Assembly (NCBI GenBank): GCA_001314625.1
Contig: LJSH01000003.1
Span: forward strand, 297,454-361,453
Origin: Oceanicaulis sp. HLUCCA04
Lineage (GTDB): Bacteria; Pseudomonadota; Alphaproteobacteria; Caulobacterales; Maricaulaceae
Length of the DNA stretch: 64,000 nucleotides
Reading direction: 5' to 3'
This document shows positions 17,781-26,455 of the stretch, one piece after another. The number at the start of each line of letters is the position of its first letter. The stretch's first letter is position 1. Made by a program: the position numbers and the translations under genes. The notes below the pieces were generated by a model that was not told the DNA's origin, ran no database searches, and was given only the letters and a program-made list of their open reading frames with translations.

Positions 17781-18332
17781 ATGGCAGAAGAAAACGACGA
17801 ACCTGATGCCGGTGAAGACGGCGAGGCCGCCGAAGGCGAAGCCAAGTCCAAGCCGGATATCAAGAAGCTGGCACTGTTTATCGGCCTGCCGGCAATTATC
17901 CTGATACTGGCGCTGGTTGCTGGCGGATTGTTTCTGTTCGGTGGCGGCGGCGAGGACGAGGAGGCGGCGCTCGCCGAGGCTGAGGCTGAAGAGCAGGCGC
18001 TGGCGGAGGCCGGCCCGGAGATTCACACCTTCGAGATCGAGGAGCCGCTGGTCGTCCAGATTACAGGATCAGGCAATGCCCGGCCGATCCTGACCTTGTC
18101 AGTGAGCTTTGAATACACCGATCCGGCAGTGGAGCCCGCCCTGCAGGCCGGGATGCAGCGCATCCTCGATCAGTATCAGGGTTTCCTGCGCGAGCTGACG
18201 CCGGACGATATTGCCGGGTCTGCCGGTCAGCACCGTTTGCGGCTGGAATTGCTGCGCCGGACCAATCTGGCGATTGCGCCGGCCGAAATAGACCGCGTGC
18301 TGCTGACCGAAATTCTGATCACCCAGTCATGA
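17781..18332 (+). CDS. fliL: Flagellar basal-body protein FliL
   Basis: FliL is a single-pass membrane protein around the stator that supports torque generation. I use the ATG at 17781 with AGGACGATC as ribosome site; the in-frame ATG 39 bases upstream lacks one. The 183-residue product has an acidic cytoplasmic tail, one membrane helix (about 32-52, LFIGLPAIILILALVAGGLF), an acidic linker and a periplasmic domain ending VLLTEILITQS. It begins an operon fliL-fliM-DUF6468-motE-TPR that diverges from flgF. No sigma-54 match with correct spacing was found for fliL. Confidence 0.93.
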   Translation: MAEENDEPDAGEDGEAAEGEAKSKPDIKKLALFIGLPAIILILALVAGGLFLFGGGGEDEEAALAEAEAEEQALAEAGPEIHTFEIEEPLVVQITGSGNARPILTLSVSFEYTDPAVEPALQAGMQRILDQYQGFLRELTPDDIAGSAGQHRLRLELLRRTNLAIAPAEIDRVLLTEILITQS

Positions 18333-18372
18333 GACTGACCGTTCATACCCAGTTCCAAGGCCCGATTGCCCG

Positions 18373-19521
18373 ATGAGTGATGTAGACCAGGAAGCCCTTG
18401 CCGCCGAATGGGAAGCGGCCTCAACCGCAGAACAGCCCGACTTTGACGGTGCGGGATCGGACGCGCTTGCCTCCGAATGGGAAGCCATGGTTGGCGCGGA
18501 CGGCGAGTCCTTCCTGCCCCAGCAGGGCGCGCAAGGCCCGGAGCGTATCCTCAACCAGGACGAGATCGACAGCCTGCTCGGGTTTTCGGTCTCCGACGAG
18601 GACGGAGCGGAGCGCTCGGGCATCCGTGCGATCATCAATTCGGCGCTGGTCTCCTATGAGCGATTGCCGATGCTGGAGATCGTCTTTGACCGGCTTGTGC
18701 GGCTGATGACGACATCCTTGCGCAATTTCACGTCGGACAATGTCGAGGTAAGCCTCGACAATATCTCGTCTATCCGTTTTGGCGATTATCTCAACTCCAT
18801 CCCGCTGCCCGCGATCCTGTCGGTATTCCGCGCCCAGCAGCTTGATAATTACGGCCTGCTGACGGTCGATTCCAATCTCATCTACTCGGTGGTCGATGTG
18901 CTGCTCGGCGGACGGCGCGGCACCAGTGCCATGCGCATCGAGGGGCGTCCCTACACGACTATCGAGCGCACGCTGGTCCAGCGCATGATCGAAGTGGTGC
19001 TGGCCGATGCCAAGCAGGCGTTCGCGCCGCTGACCGAGGTCGACTTTACCCTTGACCGGGTGGAGACCAATCCGCGCTTTGCCGCGATCGCGCGCCCGGC
19101 CAATGCGGCCATTCTGGTCAAGCTGCGCATCGACATGGAGGACCGGGGAGGCCGAATCGAGCTTCTTCTTCCGTATGCGACGCTTGAACCGATCCGCAAA
19201 ATGCTTCTCCAGCAATTCATGGGCGAGAAGTTTGGCCGCGACAATATCTGGGAAAGCCATCTGGCGACCGAGCTGTGGTCAACGCAGATGGAGGTTCATG
19301 CCGTCGTTGATGAGTTGCAGCGGCCTCTGGGCGAGATCATGAAACTGAAAGTGGGCGACACGATCATGCTGGATGCCGGGCCGGACAGCCCGGTTGAGCT
19401 GCGCTGCGGCACAATCCCGCTGACACGCGGGCGTATGGGCAGGCTCAACCACAATGTCGCGGTCCGCCTTGATGCCCCGCTCACCCCTGCCGCACGGCGC
19501 ACCCTGACGAGGTTCTCATGA
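18373..19521 (+). CDS. fliM: Flagellar motor switch protein FliM
   Basis: FliM is the C-ring subunit that receives CheY-P. The 382-residue protein has the CheY-binding peptide ILNQDEIDSLLGF at about residues 58-70 rather than at the very N-terminus. It is preceded by a 57-residue extension that contains two copies of ALA(A/S)EWEA. The middle CheC-like domain (about 80-270) and the C-terminal SpoA domain (about 300-380, with LKVGDTIMLD) are complete. It lies 40 bases after fliL and overlaps the next gene by four bases. Confidence 0.96.
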   Translation: MSDVDQEALAAEWEAASTAEQPDFDGAGSDALASEWEAMVGADGESFLPQQGAQGPERILNQDEIDSLLGFSVSDEDGAERSGIRAIINSALVSYERLPMLEIVFDRLVRLMTTSLRNFTSDNVEVSLDNISSIRFGDYLNSIPLPAILSVFRAQQLDNYGLLTVDSNLIYSVVDVLLGGRRGTSAMRIEGRPYTTIERTLVQRMIEVVLADAKQAFAPLTEVDFTLDRVETNPRFAAIARPANAAILVKLRIDMEDRGGRIELLLPYATLEPIRKMLLQQFMGEKFGRDNIWESHLATELWSTQMEVHAVVDELQRPLGEIMKLKVGDTIMLDAGPDSPVELRCGTIPLTRGRMGRLNHNVAVRLDAPLTPAARRTLTRFS

Positions 19522-19916
19522 GTATGGCTGCCTTTCTCTTCGAAGCCCTTATCGGCGTCCTGCTCGTCGGCGCAGCGGTGATGTGCTGGCGTGTCGACCG
19601 GCGCCTGAAAGTCCTGCGCGACGGCCAGGATGGGCTAAAGGAGACGGTTGCGGCGCTCAATGACGCGGTGGACCGGGCGCGCGCGGGTCTCTCGGCCCTT
19701 GACCGGGCTTCGAAGGAAACGGGCGAAGTGCTCGAGCAGCGCACGCGTGAAGCCCGCGCGCTCGCCGATGAGTTGCGGCTGCTGACAAGCTCAGGCGAGA
19801 CCCGCCTGGACCGGTTCGAGCGGGCGCGCCGCCCGCAAGCGGCCAGCGAGCTGCCCCGTGACCGCGAGGGGGCTCAGCACCCGCGCGAGCGCAAACAGCT
19901 CAAGACATTGCGCTAG
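19518..19916 (+). CDS. DUF6468-like flagellar-operon protein
   Basis: This 132-residue protein has one N-terminal membrane helix (about 8-26, EALIGVLLVGAAVMCWRVDRRL). A long amphipathic helix (about 30-95) with ALNDAVDRARAGLSALDRAS suggests a coiled coil projecting into the cytoplasm. A basic tail ends the protein. It overlaps fliM by four bases. Proteins of this shape occur between fliM and motE in alphaproteobacteria and correspond to DUF6468 as I recall. The role is unknown; the operon position points to the motor or switch. Confidence 0.7.
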   Translation: MSMAAFLFEALIGVLLVGAAVMCWRVDRRLKVLRDGQDGLKETVAALNDAVDRARAGLSALDRASKETGEVLEQRTREARALADELRLLTSSGETRLDRFERARRPQAASELPRDREGAQHPRERKQLKTLR

Positions 19917-19930
19917 AAAAGGTTTCGCTC

Positions 19931-20626
19931 ATGCCCGGCCTTCGTCCCCTTGCCGTCATCGCCGTGTTGCTGGCCGCGATGTTTGCGCTGAAATCGGTGT
20001 CGCTCGCCGACAGCGCCGTCGCCCTGATGAGCATGGAAGATGTTGAGGAAGCGGGCAACGAGACGGCCGAGGCGGTTGATGAAGTGGCGCCAGAGGGCAG
20101 CGAACCCCAGCAAGAAACTGTCCCGCAAACCCCGGCCGCCGCAGGTGGCAGCGACGATGAGTTCAACGTCACCCGGTCCCAGTTCCAGCTTTGTGAGCTG
20201 GTGGAGAACCGGCGCGTAGAGCTGGATATGCGCGAAGACGAGCTTGATACCCGCGAGGCGCTTCTGGAAGTGGCCGAGCAGCGGATCGAGGACCGGATCG
20301 AGCGCATGGAGGCGCTGGAAGCCAGTCTGGAAACCTTGCTGGGTACGCTGGAGACCGAGCGTGAGCGCCGCATTGGCGAGATGGTGTCGGTTTACGCCGT
20401 GCTGGAGCCGGAAAACGCCGCTGCCATCATGTCGCGCATGGATGAGGACACGCTGGTCTTGCTGTCTGAGGCGCTGCAGAGCGAGCAGTCGCGCCGCTAT
20501 GCGGAGATACTGGCGCAAATGGATCCGGGCTTCGCGGCGGAACTGACCTTGCGCTTGCGCTCGCGCGCCAATCCGCCTGAAACCCAGGCCGAGGTGGAGG
20601 CCCGCCTTGCTGGCCGGGACAGCTAG
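19931..20626 (+). CDS. motE: MotE-like periplasmic motility chaperone
   Basis: The 231-residue protein has an N-terminal membrane/signal segment (LAVIAVLLAAMFALK), an acidic linker, a coiled coil (about 75-150, ERRVELDMREDELDTREALLE) and a C-terminal MgtE_N-like helical domain (about 155-220, MSRMDEDTLVLLSEAL). This is the architecture of the MotE family, which in Sinorhizobium assists the stator-associated MotC. The start lies 14 bases after the DUF6468-like gene; the stop is inside the next gene. The function here is inferred from architecture and neighbours. Confidence 0.75.
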   Translation: MPGLRPLAVIAVLLAAMFALKSVSLADSAVALMSMEDVEEAGNETAEAVDEVAPEGSEPQQETVPQTPAAAGGSDDEFNVTRSQFQLCELVENRRVELDMREDELDTREALLEVAEQRIEDRIERMEALEASLETLLGTLETERERRIGEMVSVYAVLEPENAAAIMSRMDEDTLVLLSEALQSEQSRRYAEILAQMDPGFAAELTLRLRSRANPPETQAEVEARLAGRDS

Positions 20627-23600
20627 ACGCGCCATCCTCTGGGTGGCTGCGCTCCTGTTGGGGCTGGCTCCCTGCGCGCTTGCGCAGGAGACCGGCTCTG
20701 TGAGCGTAGAGCGCATTCCCGGTGCCGTGCGCGTGCTGATTGCCTATCCGGAATCGCTGGGCGGTGACCTCTCCGCTGAAGCCGAGATCGCTGCGGGCGC
20801 CGTTCTGGTCGCGCGCCTGTCCGAGCCGCTCTATTTTGATGCAGCATCCATTCCCGCACAAAGCAGCGGTCTGGCCGCGATGGCGCGCCTGGATGCTGAC
20901 GGCCGAACCTTGCGGATCGCGCTCAATCAGGAGGCCGAACCCCATGTCAGCGTATCGCACAATGTTGTCGTCATAGATCTGACCCCGCCGGGAGCAGAGG
21001 CACCGGCTGCCTACGTGTCGGAGTATGAGCGCAATCGCCGGGCCGAGGCGGAAGCGGCTGCCGCGCGCGCCGCTGCAGAAGCCGCCGAGCCGGAGCCGCT
21101 GGTGCCTGTTGCCGTGCGTAGTGGCGAAGCGGCCGAGTACACCCGTATCGAGTTCACATGGCCGTCGCGCACCGGCTATCGGCTTGAAAGCGGTGATGGC
21201 CGGGCCGTTCTGCGCTTCGATGCCCCGGGTGACGTGGATTTGCGCCGGCTATCGTCCAGTCCGCCGCGCCTGGTCGAGGCTTTAAGCGGCGAGAATCTTG
21301 AAGACGGTCTTGCCGTTTCGCTGACGCTGGAAAGCGGCGCCACCGCCAGAGTGTGGGATGATGAAGACGGCAGGCGTGTGGTGCTGGATGTGTTGCCCGA
21401 AGGCCATGTCTCGCCGGAAGCCTTGTTGGCCGCATTGACCGATGCCGATACCGGCGAGCCCGTATCGCTGACACCGCAAGAAGAGCCCGAACAAGAGCCG
21501 GTTGAGGAGGTGGAAGCGCCGGTAGCGCGCCCTGATCCCGTGCCCGATACAGGCTTTGTGCGTGTGCGCCTGACGCGCGATGGCAATGACGCGCTCTTGC
21601 ATTTCGAGTGGGCCCATCTGCCGGGGCTGGCCGTTTTCCGGCGTCCGGATGCGATCTGGCTGGTCTTCGATGCGCCAGCCCGGCTGGACCTGTCCGAGCT
21701 GGAACAGGCGCCGCCGCGCCATGTGCGCGGCTATCAGGCGGTATCCGGTGAGGATTACGTTGCCCTGCGCATCGAAGCGCCTGACGCGACCTTGCCTGAT
21801 CCGGTGGCCGCCGGAGTAAGCTGGACCGTGGCCTTGCGTGACACCATCGACCAGCCGCCTCGCCCGGTTGTGCTGATCCGGGAAACGGCGCCGGGCCAGC
21901 CTGCGCGGCTTCGGATTGGTCATGACGGGGCCCGCTCTTCGGTGAGGGTGGACGATCCGGTACTGGGCGACAGCTTGCTGGTGTTGACGGCGGACGGAGA
22001 AAAGAGCGGCGTGCTGCTGCCCTATCGCCTCGTGGAGGCCAATGTCCTGGCATCCATTCATGGCGTGGCCATCCAGCCGCTGGCGGATGATTTGCGGCTG
22101 GTGGCAGGCGAAGGCGGGGCGGAGCTTGTCCGGCCCGGTGGCCTGACCTTGTCGCGCTCTGCCGGCGCAGCCTCCGCAGCGGGGGCTGCGCTGCCGGCAT
22201 CGCCGGGCTTTGCCGACCTTGCAGGCTGGCGCGGCGAGGGCGATTTCCAGTCCGGCCTCACACGGGCGCTGAACCGGGCAGCGGGCGGCGAAGCGCGTGA
22301 GCTGCTGAACCTCGCCCGTTTTTATCTGGCGTGGGAGCTTGCACCGGAGGCGCTGGGCGCTGCGCAGCTGGCGGCTGCCTCGGATGAAGAGATTGCCGAT
22401 AGTGCCGAGCTGCGGGTCGTCAACGGTATCGCCATGCTGATGATGGGCAGGCTGCCGCGTGCAGAAGTGTTCTTTGCCGGGTCGGCGCTCAACGAAGACC
22501 CGGCGGTACAGCCCTGGCGTGGTCTGGTATCGGCCCGCAGGGCCGACTGGGCGGAGGCGCGCCGCCGGTTCGATGCGGCTGACGGCTCCACCTATTTCTT
22601 CGATCCGCTGTGGCGCGCGCGCATTCAGGCAGCCCATGCCCGGTCGGCAGCAGAGACCGGCGATGTCGGCGCGGCTTTACGTGTTCTCGACGCCATGGAC
22701 CCCGACATTGATGATCCGCAAGCGCGCGCTGAAGCAGAGTTCGCAGCAGCGCGCGTCGCGGCTCTGTCGGGACGTCCGGATGAGGCCATCAGGCGCTTTT
22801 CGGCGCTGGCGTCCGACCCATGGGTGCCGATACAGGCTGTGGCCCTGCTCAATCAGGTGCGCCTTGAGCTTGAAGAGGGACGTGTGCCGCCTACACAGGC
22901 GGCCGACACGCTGGCGAGCCTTGCCCTGCGCTGGCGCGGCGATGACACCGAGCTGGAAGCGGCCCGCCTGCTGGGTGAGCTTTACGCCGATGCCGGACGG
23001 TATGGTGAAGCGCTGGATGTGATGAGCCATGCGCGCCTTCGCCAGCCCCGCAGCCAGACTGCGCGCCAGATTGCCAGCGATATGGACACTCTGTTCCGAA
23101 GGCTCTTTCTGGACGACGAGGCCGCGCGCATGTCTCCGCTGGAGGCGCTGGCGCTGTTCAACGAACATGCCTCGCTGACACCGCAAGGGGCTGATGGCGA
23201 CCGGATGGTCCGCCGTGTTGCCGAGCGTCTGGTGGCTGTCGATCTGCTCGACCCGGCCGCCCAGATGCTGCAGCACCAGGTTGATAACCGCTCCATGCCT
23301 GCACAGGCCAAAGCGCAAATAGCCTCCGACCTGGCAGTCATCTATCTGATGGGCCGGCGTCACGAAGAGGCCTTGCGCACGCTGCGCGCCACACGCGTTA
23401 CCGGGCTGTCTGCCAGCCTGGTCAATGAGCGCCGCCTGCTGGAGGCGCGCGCCATGGCCGGTATTGGCCGGGCCGACCACGCGCTGGAGCTTATCGGTGA
23501 TGATGACAGTGCACCGGCCCGGCGGCTGCGTGCCGATATTGCGTGGGAGCAGCGCGACTGGCCGGGCGCGGCGCGCGGGCTGGAAGCGGTGCTGGGCGCG

Positions 23601-23903
23601 CGCTGGCGTGACGAGGCTCCGCTCGGCGAGATCGATGCACGTGACGTGATGCGAGCGGCTATTGCCTATGCGCTGGCCGGTGACAGCGCGTCGCTGGAAC
23701 GCATGGAGGCGCGCTATGGCGCGGCCATGGCGCAGACCCGCCATCGCGGCGGGTTCGATCTGGTGACAAGTGAATTGCCGCAGCCGGGCGACCGCCGGTT
23801 GACCGAGCTGGTCTCCAGTCTTGCCAGCCGGGGCACGATGGATGCGTTCCTGGCCGGGTTTGCCAACCGGTTTGACGATGTGGAAGAGCAGTCGCCGTCC
23901 TGA
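20607..23903 (+). CDS. Large secreted TPR protein with repeated beta-domains, flagellar operon
   Basis: I recognise the type but not a named function. The 1098-residue product starts at TTG inside motE (a GTG at 20643 is an alternative). It has a signal peptide ending ALAQ (about residue 27). Three related beta-rich segments follow (about 28-120, 168-270, 316-420). The second and third are clear duplicates sharing FDAP..DL..L...PPR. From about 550 to 1090 it is a helical TPR-type array (for example ARFYLAWELAPEALGAAQLAAA). It ends the fliL-fliM-DUF6468-motE operon, so a periplasmic motility role is likely but inferred. The beta segments resemble AMIN-type domains. Confidence 0.75.
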   Translation: MLAGTARRAILWVAALLLGLAPCALAQETGSVSVERIPGAVRVLIAYPESLGGDLSAEAEIAAGAVLVARLSEPLYFDAASIPAQSSGLAAMARLDADGRTLRIALNQEAEPHVSVSHNVVVIDLTPPGAEAPAAYVSEYERNRRAEAEAAAARAAAEAAEPEPLVPVAVRSGEAAEYTRIEFTWPSRTGYRLESGDGRAVLRFDAPGDVDLRRLSSSPPRLVEALSGENLEDGLAVSLTLESGATARVWDDEDGRRVVLDVLPEGHVSPEALLAALTDADTGEPVSLTPQEEPEQEPVEEVEAPVARPDPVPDTGFVRVRLTRDGNDALLHFEWAHLPGLAVFRRPDAIWLVFDAPARLDLSELEQAPPRHVRGYQAVSGEDYVALRIEAPDATLPDPVAAGVSWTVALRDTIDQPPRPVVLIRETAPGQPARLRIGHDGARSSVRVDDPVLGDSLLVLTADGEKSGVLLPYRLVEANVLASIHGVAIQPLADDLRLVAGEGGAELVRPGGLTLSRSAGAASAAGAALPASPGFADLAGWRGEGDFQSGLTRALNRAAGGEARELLNLARFYLAWELAPEALGAAQLAAASDEEIADSAELRVVNGIAMLMMGRLPRAEVFFAGSALNEDPAVQPWRGLVSARRADWAEARRRFDAADGSTYFFDPLWRARIQAAHARSAAETGDVGAALRVLDAMDPDIDDPQARAEAEFAAARVAALSGRPDEAIRRFSALASDPWVPIQAVALLNQVRLELEEGRVPPTQAADTLASLALRWRGDDTELEAARLLGELYADAGRYGEALDVMSHARLRQPRSQTARQIASDMDTLFRRLFLDDEAARMSPLEALALFNEHASLTPQGADGDRMVRRVAERLVAVDLLDPAAQMLQHQVDNRSMPAQAKAQIASDLAVIYLMGRRHEEALRTLRATRVTGLSASLVNERRLLEARAMAGIGRADHALELIGDDDSAPARRLRADIAWEQRDWPGAARGLEAVLGARWRDEAPLGEIDARDVMRAAIAYALAGDSASLERMEARYGAAMAQTRHRGGFDLVTSELPQPGDRRLTELVSSLASRGTMDAFLAGFANRFDDVEEQSPS

Positions 23904-23924
23904 TTGTTCCGGGCGCAATACCGG

Positions 23925-24236
23925 CTAGATCGGCATGCGCAGGATTTCCTGATAGGCCCGGATAACCTGATCGCGGACCGCAATGACGGTTTCCAGCTGC
24001 ACCTCGGCGGCTGCCATGGCCGTGACGACATCCACCATTTCCGCCTGCCCTGTCGCGCTTTGCGCTGTCAGGCTTTCAGAGGTCTGCATGGCGCTCTGCG
24101 TCTCGCTGAGCGCATTCATCACCATGTCGCCGAAACCGTTGGCAACAGGATTGCCGGCGGCTGCAGCACCGGCGGCGTCCGGTTCGGCAACCTGGCGGGC
24201 TGCGGCGGCATAGGCGCGGATGGCAGCGAGATCCAT
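23925..24236 (-). CDS. fliE: Flagellar hook-basal body protein FliE
   Basis: FliE connects the MS ring to the rod. The 103-residue protein has the Ala-rich N-terminus and the family core NGFGDMVMNALSETQSAMQTSE. The C-terminal helix VDVVTAMAAAEVQLETVIAVRDQVIRAYQEILRMPI is diagnostic. It is the third gene of flgB-flgC-fliE, 22 bases after flgC, and converges on the TPR gene. Confidence 0.95.
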   Translation of the reverse strand: MDLAAIRAYAAAARQVAEPDAAGAAAAGNPVANGFGDMVMNALSETQSAMQTSESLTAQSATGQAEMVDVVTAMAAAEVQLETVIAVRDQVIRAYQEILRMPI

Positions 24237-24258
24237 CGTTCAGTTCCTCAAGCCGGCT

Positions 24259-24675
24259 CTAGCGGCGCAAAAGGTCCAGCGTGCGCTCCATCATGCGGCG
24301 CGTGCCTTCGACCATGTTCATATTGGCTTCGTAAGAGCGCTGGGCTTCGCGCATATCCATCAGTTCAACCAGGCTGGAAACGTTCGGGTAGCGGACATAA
24401 CCGTCGGCATTGGCCGCCGGATGGCCCGGCTCATGGACCAGACGAAACTCTGATTCGTCCGGACGCACGTCGTTCATGCGCACCAGTTGCGCGCCGGTTG
24501 CCCGGTCCAGTTCTGCCCGGAAGATCGGCATCTGGCGCCGATACGGGTCTTCCTCCGGTGTTCGCCCGGTCGAGGACGCATTGGCGAGGTTTTCCGCAAT
24601 GATGCGCATCCGCGAGGACTGGGCGCGAAGCCCCGCCGCGGCGATTTGCAAGGTCTCTGAGACATTATCGGGCAT
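24259..24675 (-). CDS. flgC: Proximal-rod protein FlgC
   Basis: FlgC is a proximal-rod subunit of 138 residues, the usual length. The N-terminal rod motif ALGLRAQ-like (AAAGLRAQSSRMRIIAENLANASS) and the C-terminal NMNMVEGTRRMMERTLDLL helix identify it. It lies 32 bases after flgB and before fliE, the conserved order. Confidence 0.95.
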   Translation of the reverse strand: MPDNVSETLQIAAAGLRAQSSRMRIIAENLANASSTGRTPEEDPYRRQMPIFRAELDRATGAQLVRMNDVRPDESEFRLVHEPGHPAANADGYVRYPNVSSLVELMDMREAQRSYEANMNMVEGTRRMMERTLDLLRR

Positions 24676-24707
24676 GGATCATATCCTGTTTCGCGGGTCA
24701 CGCTTGC

Positions 24708-25124
24708 CTAGGCGCCCGGCGGGCGGGCGGCCATGCGGATCAGTGCGAGGCTTTTCTGGTACAGCCCCAGAGCGGTTTCAAAACGCATCCGGTTCTCGCC
24801 GGAGCGCACCATCTGCTCTTCGAGCACAACTGCATTGCCGTTGATCGTGGTTTCGCTGTCCGGGCTGGCAACCGCGCGCCAGGCTGATGAACCGCCCGAG
24901 CTGCGGCCCTGAATATGGCCGGCCTCGGTGGCGTTCAGCGTAACGCTCTGGGTGGATTGTGCCCCCGACAGGGCCCGCTCGAACTGGCTCTGCGGAATAT
25001 CGTCAGGGACATAGCCCGGTGTGTTGGCGTTGGCGACATTCTGGGCAAGCACACGCTGGCGGTCGGAATGATAGCCGAGCGCCTGACGTAAGATACCGAG
25101 AACTGGAATGTCGTCCGGACGCAT
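24708..25124 (-). CDS. flgB: Proximal-rod protein FlgB
   Basis: FlgB is a proximal-rod subunit. I choose the ATG at 25124 (MRPDDIPVLGILRQALGYHS), which has AAGGAAA about nine bases upstream. An in-frame upstream start adds 14 Arg/Lys-rich residues and lacks support. The 138-residue protein contains RQRVLAQNVANANTPGY and the C-terminal FETALGLYQKSLALIRMA. It is first in flgB-flgC-fliE and diverges from fliO. A perfect TTAA-N7-TTAA box lies 73 bases upstream. Confidence 0.94.
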   Translation of the reverse strand: MRPDDIPVLGILRQALGYHSDRQRVLAQNVANANTPGYVPDDIPQSQFERALSGAQSTQSVTLNATEAGHIQGRSSGGSSAWRAVASPDSETTINGNAVVLEEQMVRSGENRMRFETALGLYQKSLALIRMAARPPGA

Positions 25125-25196
25125 GCGTTTCGCTTTCCTTTTTCGCGCGGCCGTTCTGGCGCGCAAGGCTCCAACCCCACATTCATGCTGATGCGG

Positions 25197-25211
25197 TTAA
25201 GAGTGGCTTAA
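25197..25211. promoter_or_regulatory. CtrA-type box between flgB and fliO
   Basis: TTAAGAGTGGCTTAACC is a perfect TTAA-N7-TTAAC match, centred in the 174-base divergent region between flgB and fliO. It could serve both operons. A weak sigma-54-like sequence overlaps it on the plus strand (GG at 25205, GC at 25217) but has a poor -12 element. CtrA control of early flagellar operons is known in Caulobacter; applying it here is inference. Confidence 0.8.
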
Positions 25212-25298
25212 CCAAAGCCGCGACTCCCGCTAGCGATTGAGAAACCGCAGACAGGACGGGCGCCGAGGGCTGCGCCGGTTCGCCGGGGAGCCTGGCCG

Positions 25299-25631
25299 AT
25301 GGATATAATGGATTTCGGACGCTATTTTGCGGCGCTCCTGCTTGTGCTGGGCTTGCTGGGTGGTCTTGCCCTGCTGGCCCGCCAGGCCGGGTTCGCCCAC
25401 TTTCTTCCGAATATTCAACGCGCAGGCGCGCCGCGCCGTCTGGAAGTCACCTCCACCGTGATGCTCGATCCGCGCCGCCGGGTGGTGCTGGTGCGGGTCG
25501 ATGACGAAGAACATGTGATCCTTCTGGGTCTTGCCGGCGAAACTGTGCTGGACCGGCGCCCCGCCCCGCCCCGGTTTGAACCTGTAGAGCCGGGCGGGAG
25601 CAGCGAGACAGTGCCGGAGGGGCAGTCCTGA
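25299..25631 (+). CDS. fliO: Flagellar export-gate assembly protein FliO
   Basis: FliO helps assemble the FliP ring of the flagellar export gate. The 110-residue protein has one membrane helix (about 8-30, FAALLLVLGLLGGLALLARQ). A small cytoplasmic beta domain (about 45-85) has the family string RLEVTSTVMLDPRRRVVLVRVDDEEHVILLG, and a Pro-rich tail ends it. The TGA stop overlaps the fliP ATG. An unusually short N-terminus is common in alphaproteobacteria. Confidence 0.9.
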   Translation: MDIMDFGRYFAALLLVLGLLGGLALLARQAGFAHFLPNIQRAGAPRRLEVTSTVMLDPRRRVVLVRVDDEEHVILLGLAGETVLDRRPAPPRFEPVEPGGSSETVPEGQS

Positions 25632-26401
25632 TGGCGTGGTTGCGGTTCCGCCCGGCCCTATTGTGGAGTCTGGCGCTTGGCGTCCTGATGGCAGGGCTGG
25701 CGTTTGGCGGCATGGCCGAGGCCCAGTCGGTCAATATCGATGTCGGCGACGAAGAGGGTTTGACCGAGCGGGTCATCCAGCTTGTCATCCTGCTGACCGT
25801 GCTGTCGCTGGCGCCGTCCATCCTGATCATGACAACCAGCTTTGTGCGCATCATCGTGGTGCTGTCACTCCTCAGAACGGCGGTCGGCCTGCAGCAGAGC
25901 CCGCCCAATGCGGTACTGATCTCGCTGGCCCTGTTCCTGACTGCCTTCATCATGGCGCCGGTCTTTACACAGGCCTATGGCGAGGGCATCCAGCCGTATC
26001 TGGATGGTGAAATCGAAACCGAGCAGGCGTTCGAGCTGACAACAGAGCCGGTGAAAATGTTCATGCTGGCTCATGCTCGCGAGGACGATCTTGCCTTGTT
26101 CTTCGATATTGCGCAGATCGAGCCGGAGACGCCTGAAGCCACGCCGCTGCACGTGGTCGCCCCCGCCTTCCTGATATCCGAGCTTCGCCGCGCTTTCGAG
26201 ATCGGCTTCCTGCTCTTCATCCCCTTCCTGATCATTGATCTGGTGGTGGCGTCCATTTTGATGTCGATGGGGATGATGATGCTGCCGCCGGTTGTGATCT
26301 CGCTGCCCTTCAAGCTGATATTCTTTGTGCTGGTGGATGGCTGGCGGCTGGTAACAGGGTCGCTGGTGGAGAGTTTCCAGACCGGGGTGCCGGGCGGGTA
26401 G
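25631..26401 (+). CDS. fliP: Flagellar type III export gate protein FliP
   Basis: FliP is the main pore-forming subunit of the export gate. The 256-residue precursor has a signal-like N-terminus, then the family block LTVLSLAPSILIMTTSFVRIIVVLS. AVGLQQSPPNAVLI and the C-terminal PFLIIDLVVASILMSMGMMMLPP with KLIFFVLVDGW follow. All hallmarks are intact. fliQ and fliR do not follow, so the gate genes are split between loci, as in Caulobacter. Confidence 0.97.
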   Translation: MAWLRFRPALLWSLALGVLMAGLAFGGMAEAQSVNIDVGDEEGLTERVIQLVILLTVLSLAPSILIMTTSFVRIIVVLSLLRTAVGLQQSPPNAVLISLALFLTAFIMAPVFTQAYGEGIQPYLDGEIETEQAFELTTEPVKMFMLAHAREDDLALFFDIAQIEPETPEATPLHVVAPAFLISELRRAFEIGFLLFIPFLIIDLVVASILMSMGMMMLPPVVISLPFKLIFFVLVDGWRLVTGSLVESFQTGVPGG

Positions 26402-26455
26402 CGGCGTAAAGCCGCTTTGGCGCGCGCTGCAATAGGGTCTACACACCGACGGGTC

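Noticed and set aside
21154-22637. Long minus-strand frames over the TPR protein gene
   Set aside because: Proline/Arg/Gln-rich shadow frames with no motif, opposite a coding strand with a signal peptide and TPR pattern.
25161-25178. Sigma-54-like element before flgB (GGGTTGGAGCCTTGC on the minus strand)
   Set aside because: Four mismatches in the -24 half. Only GG and TTGC agree, so it is no better than chance.
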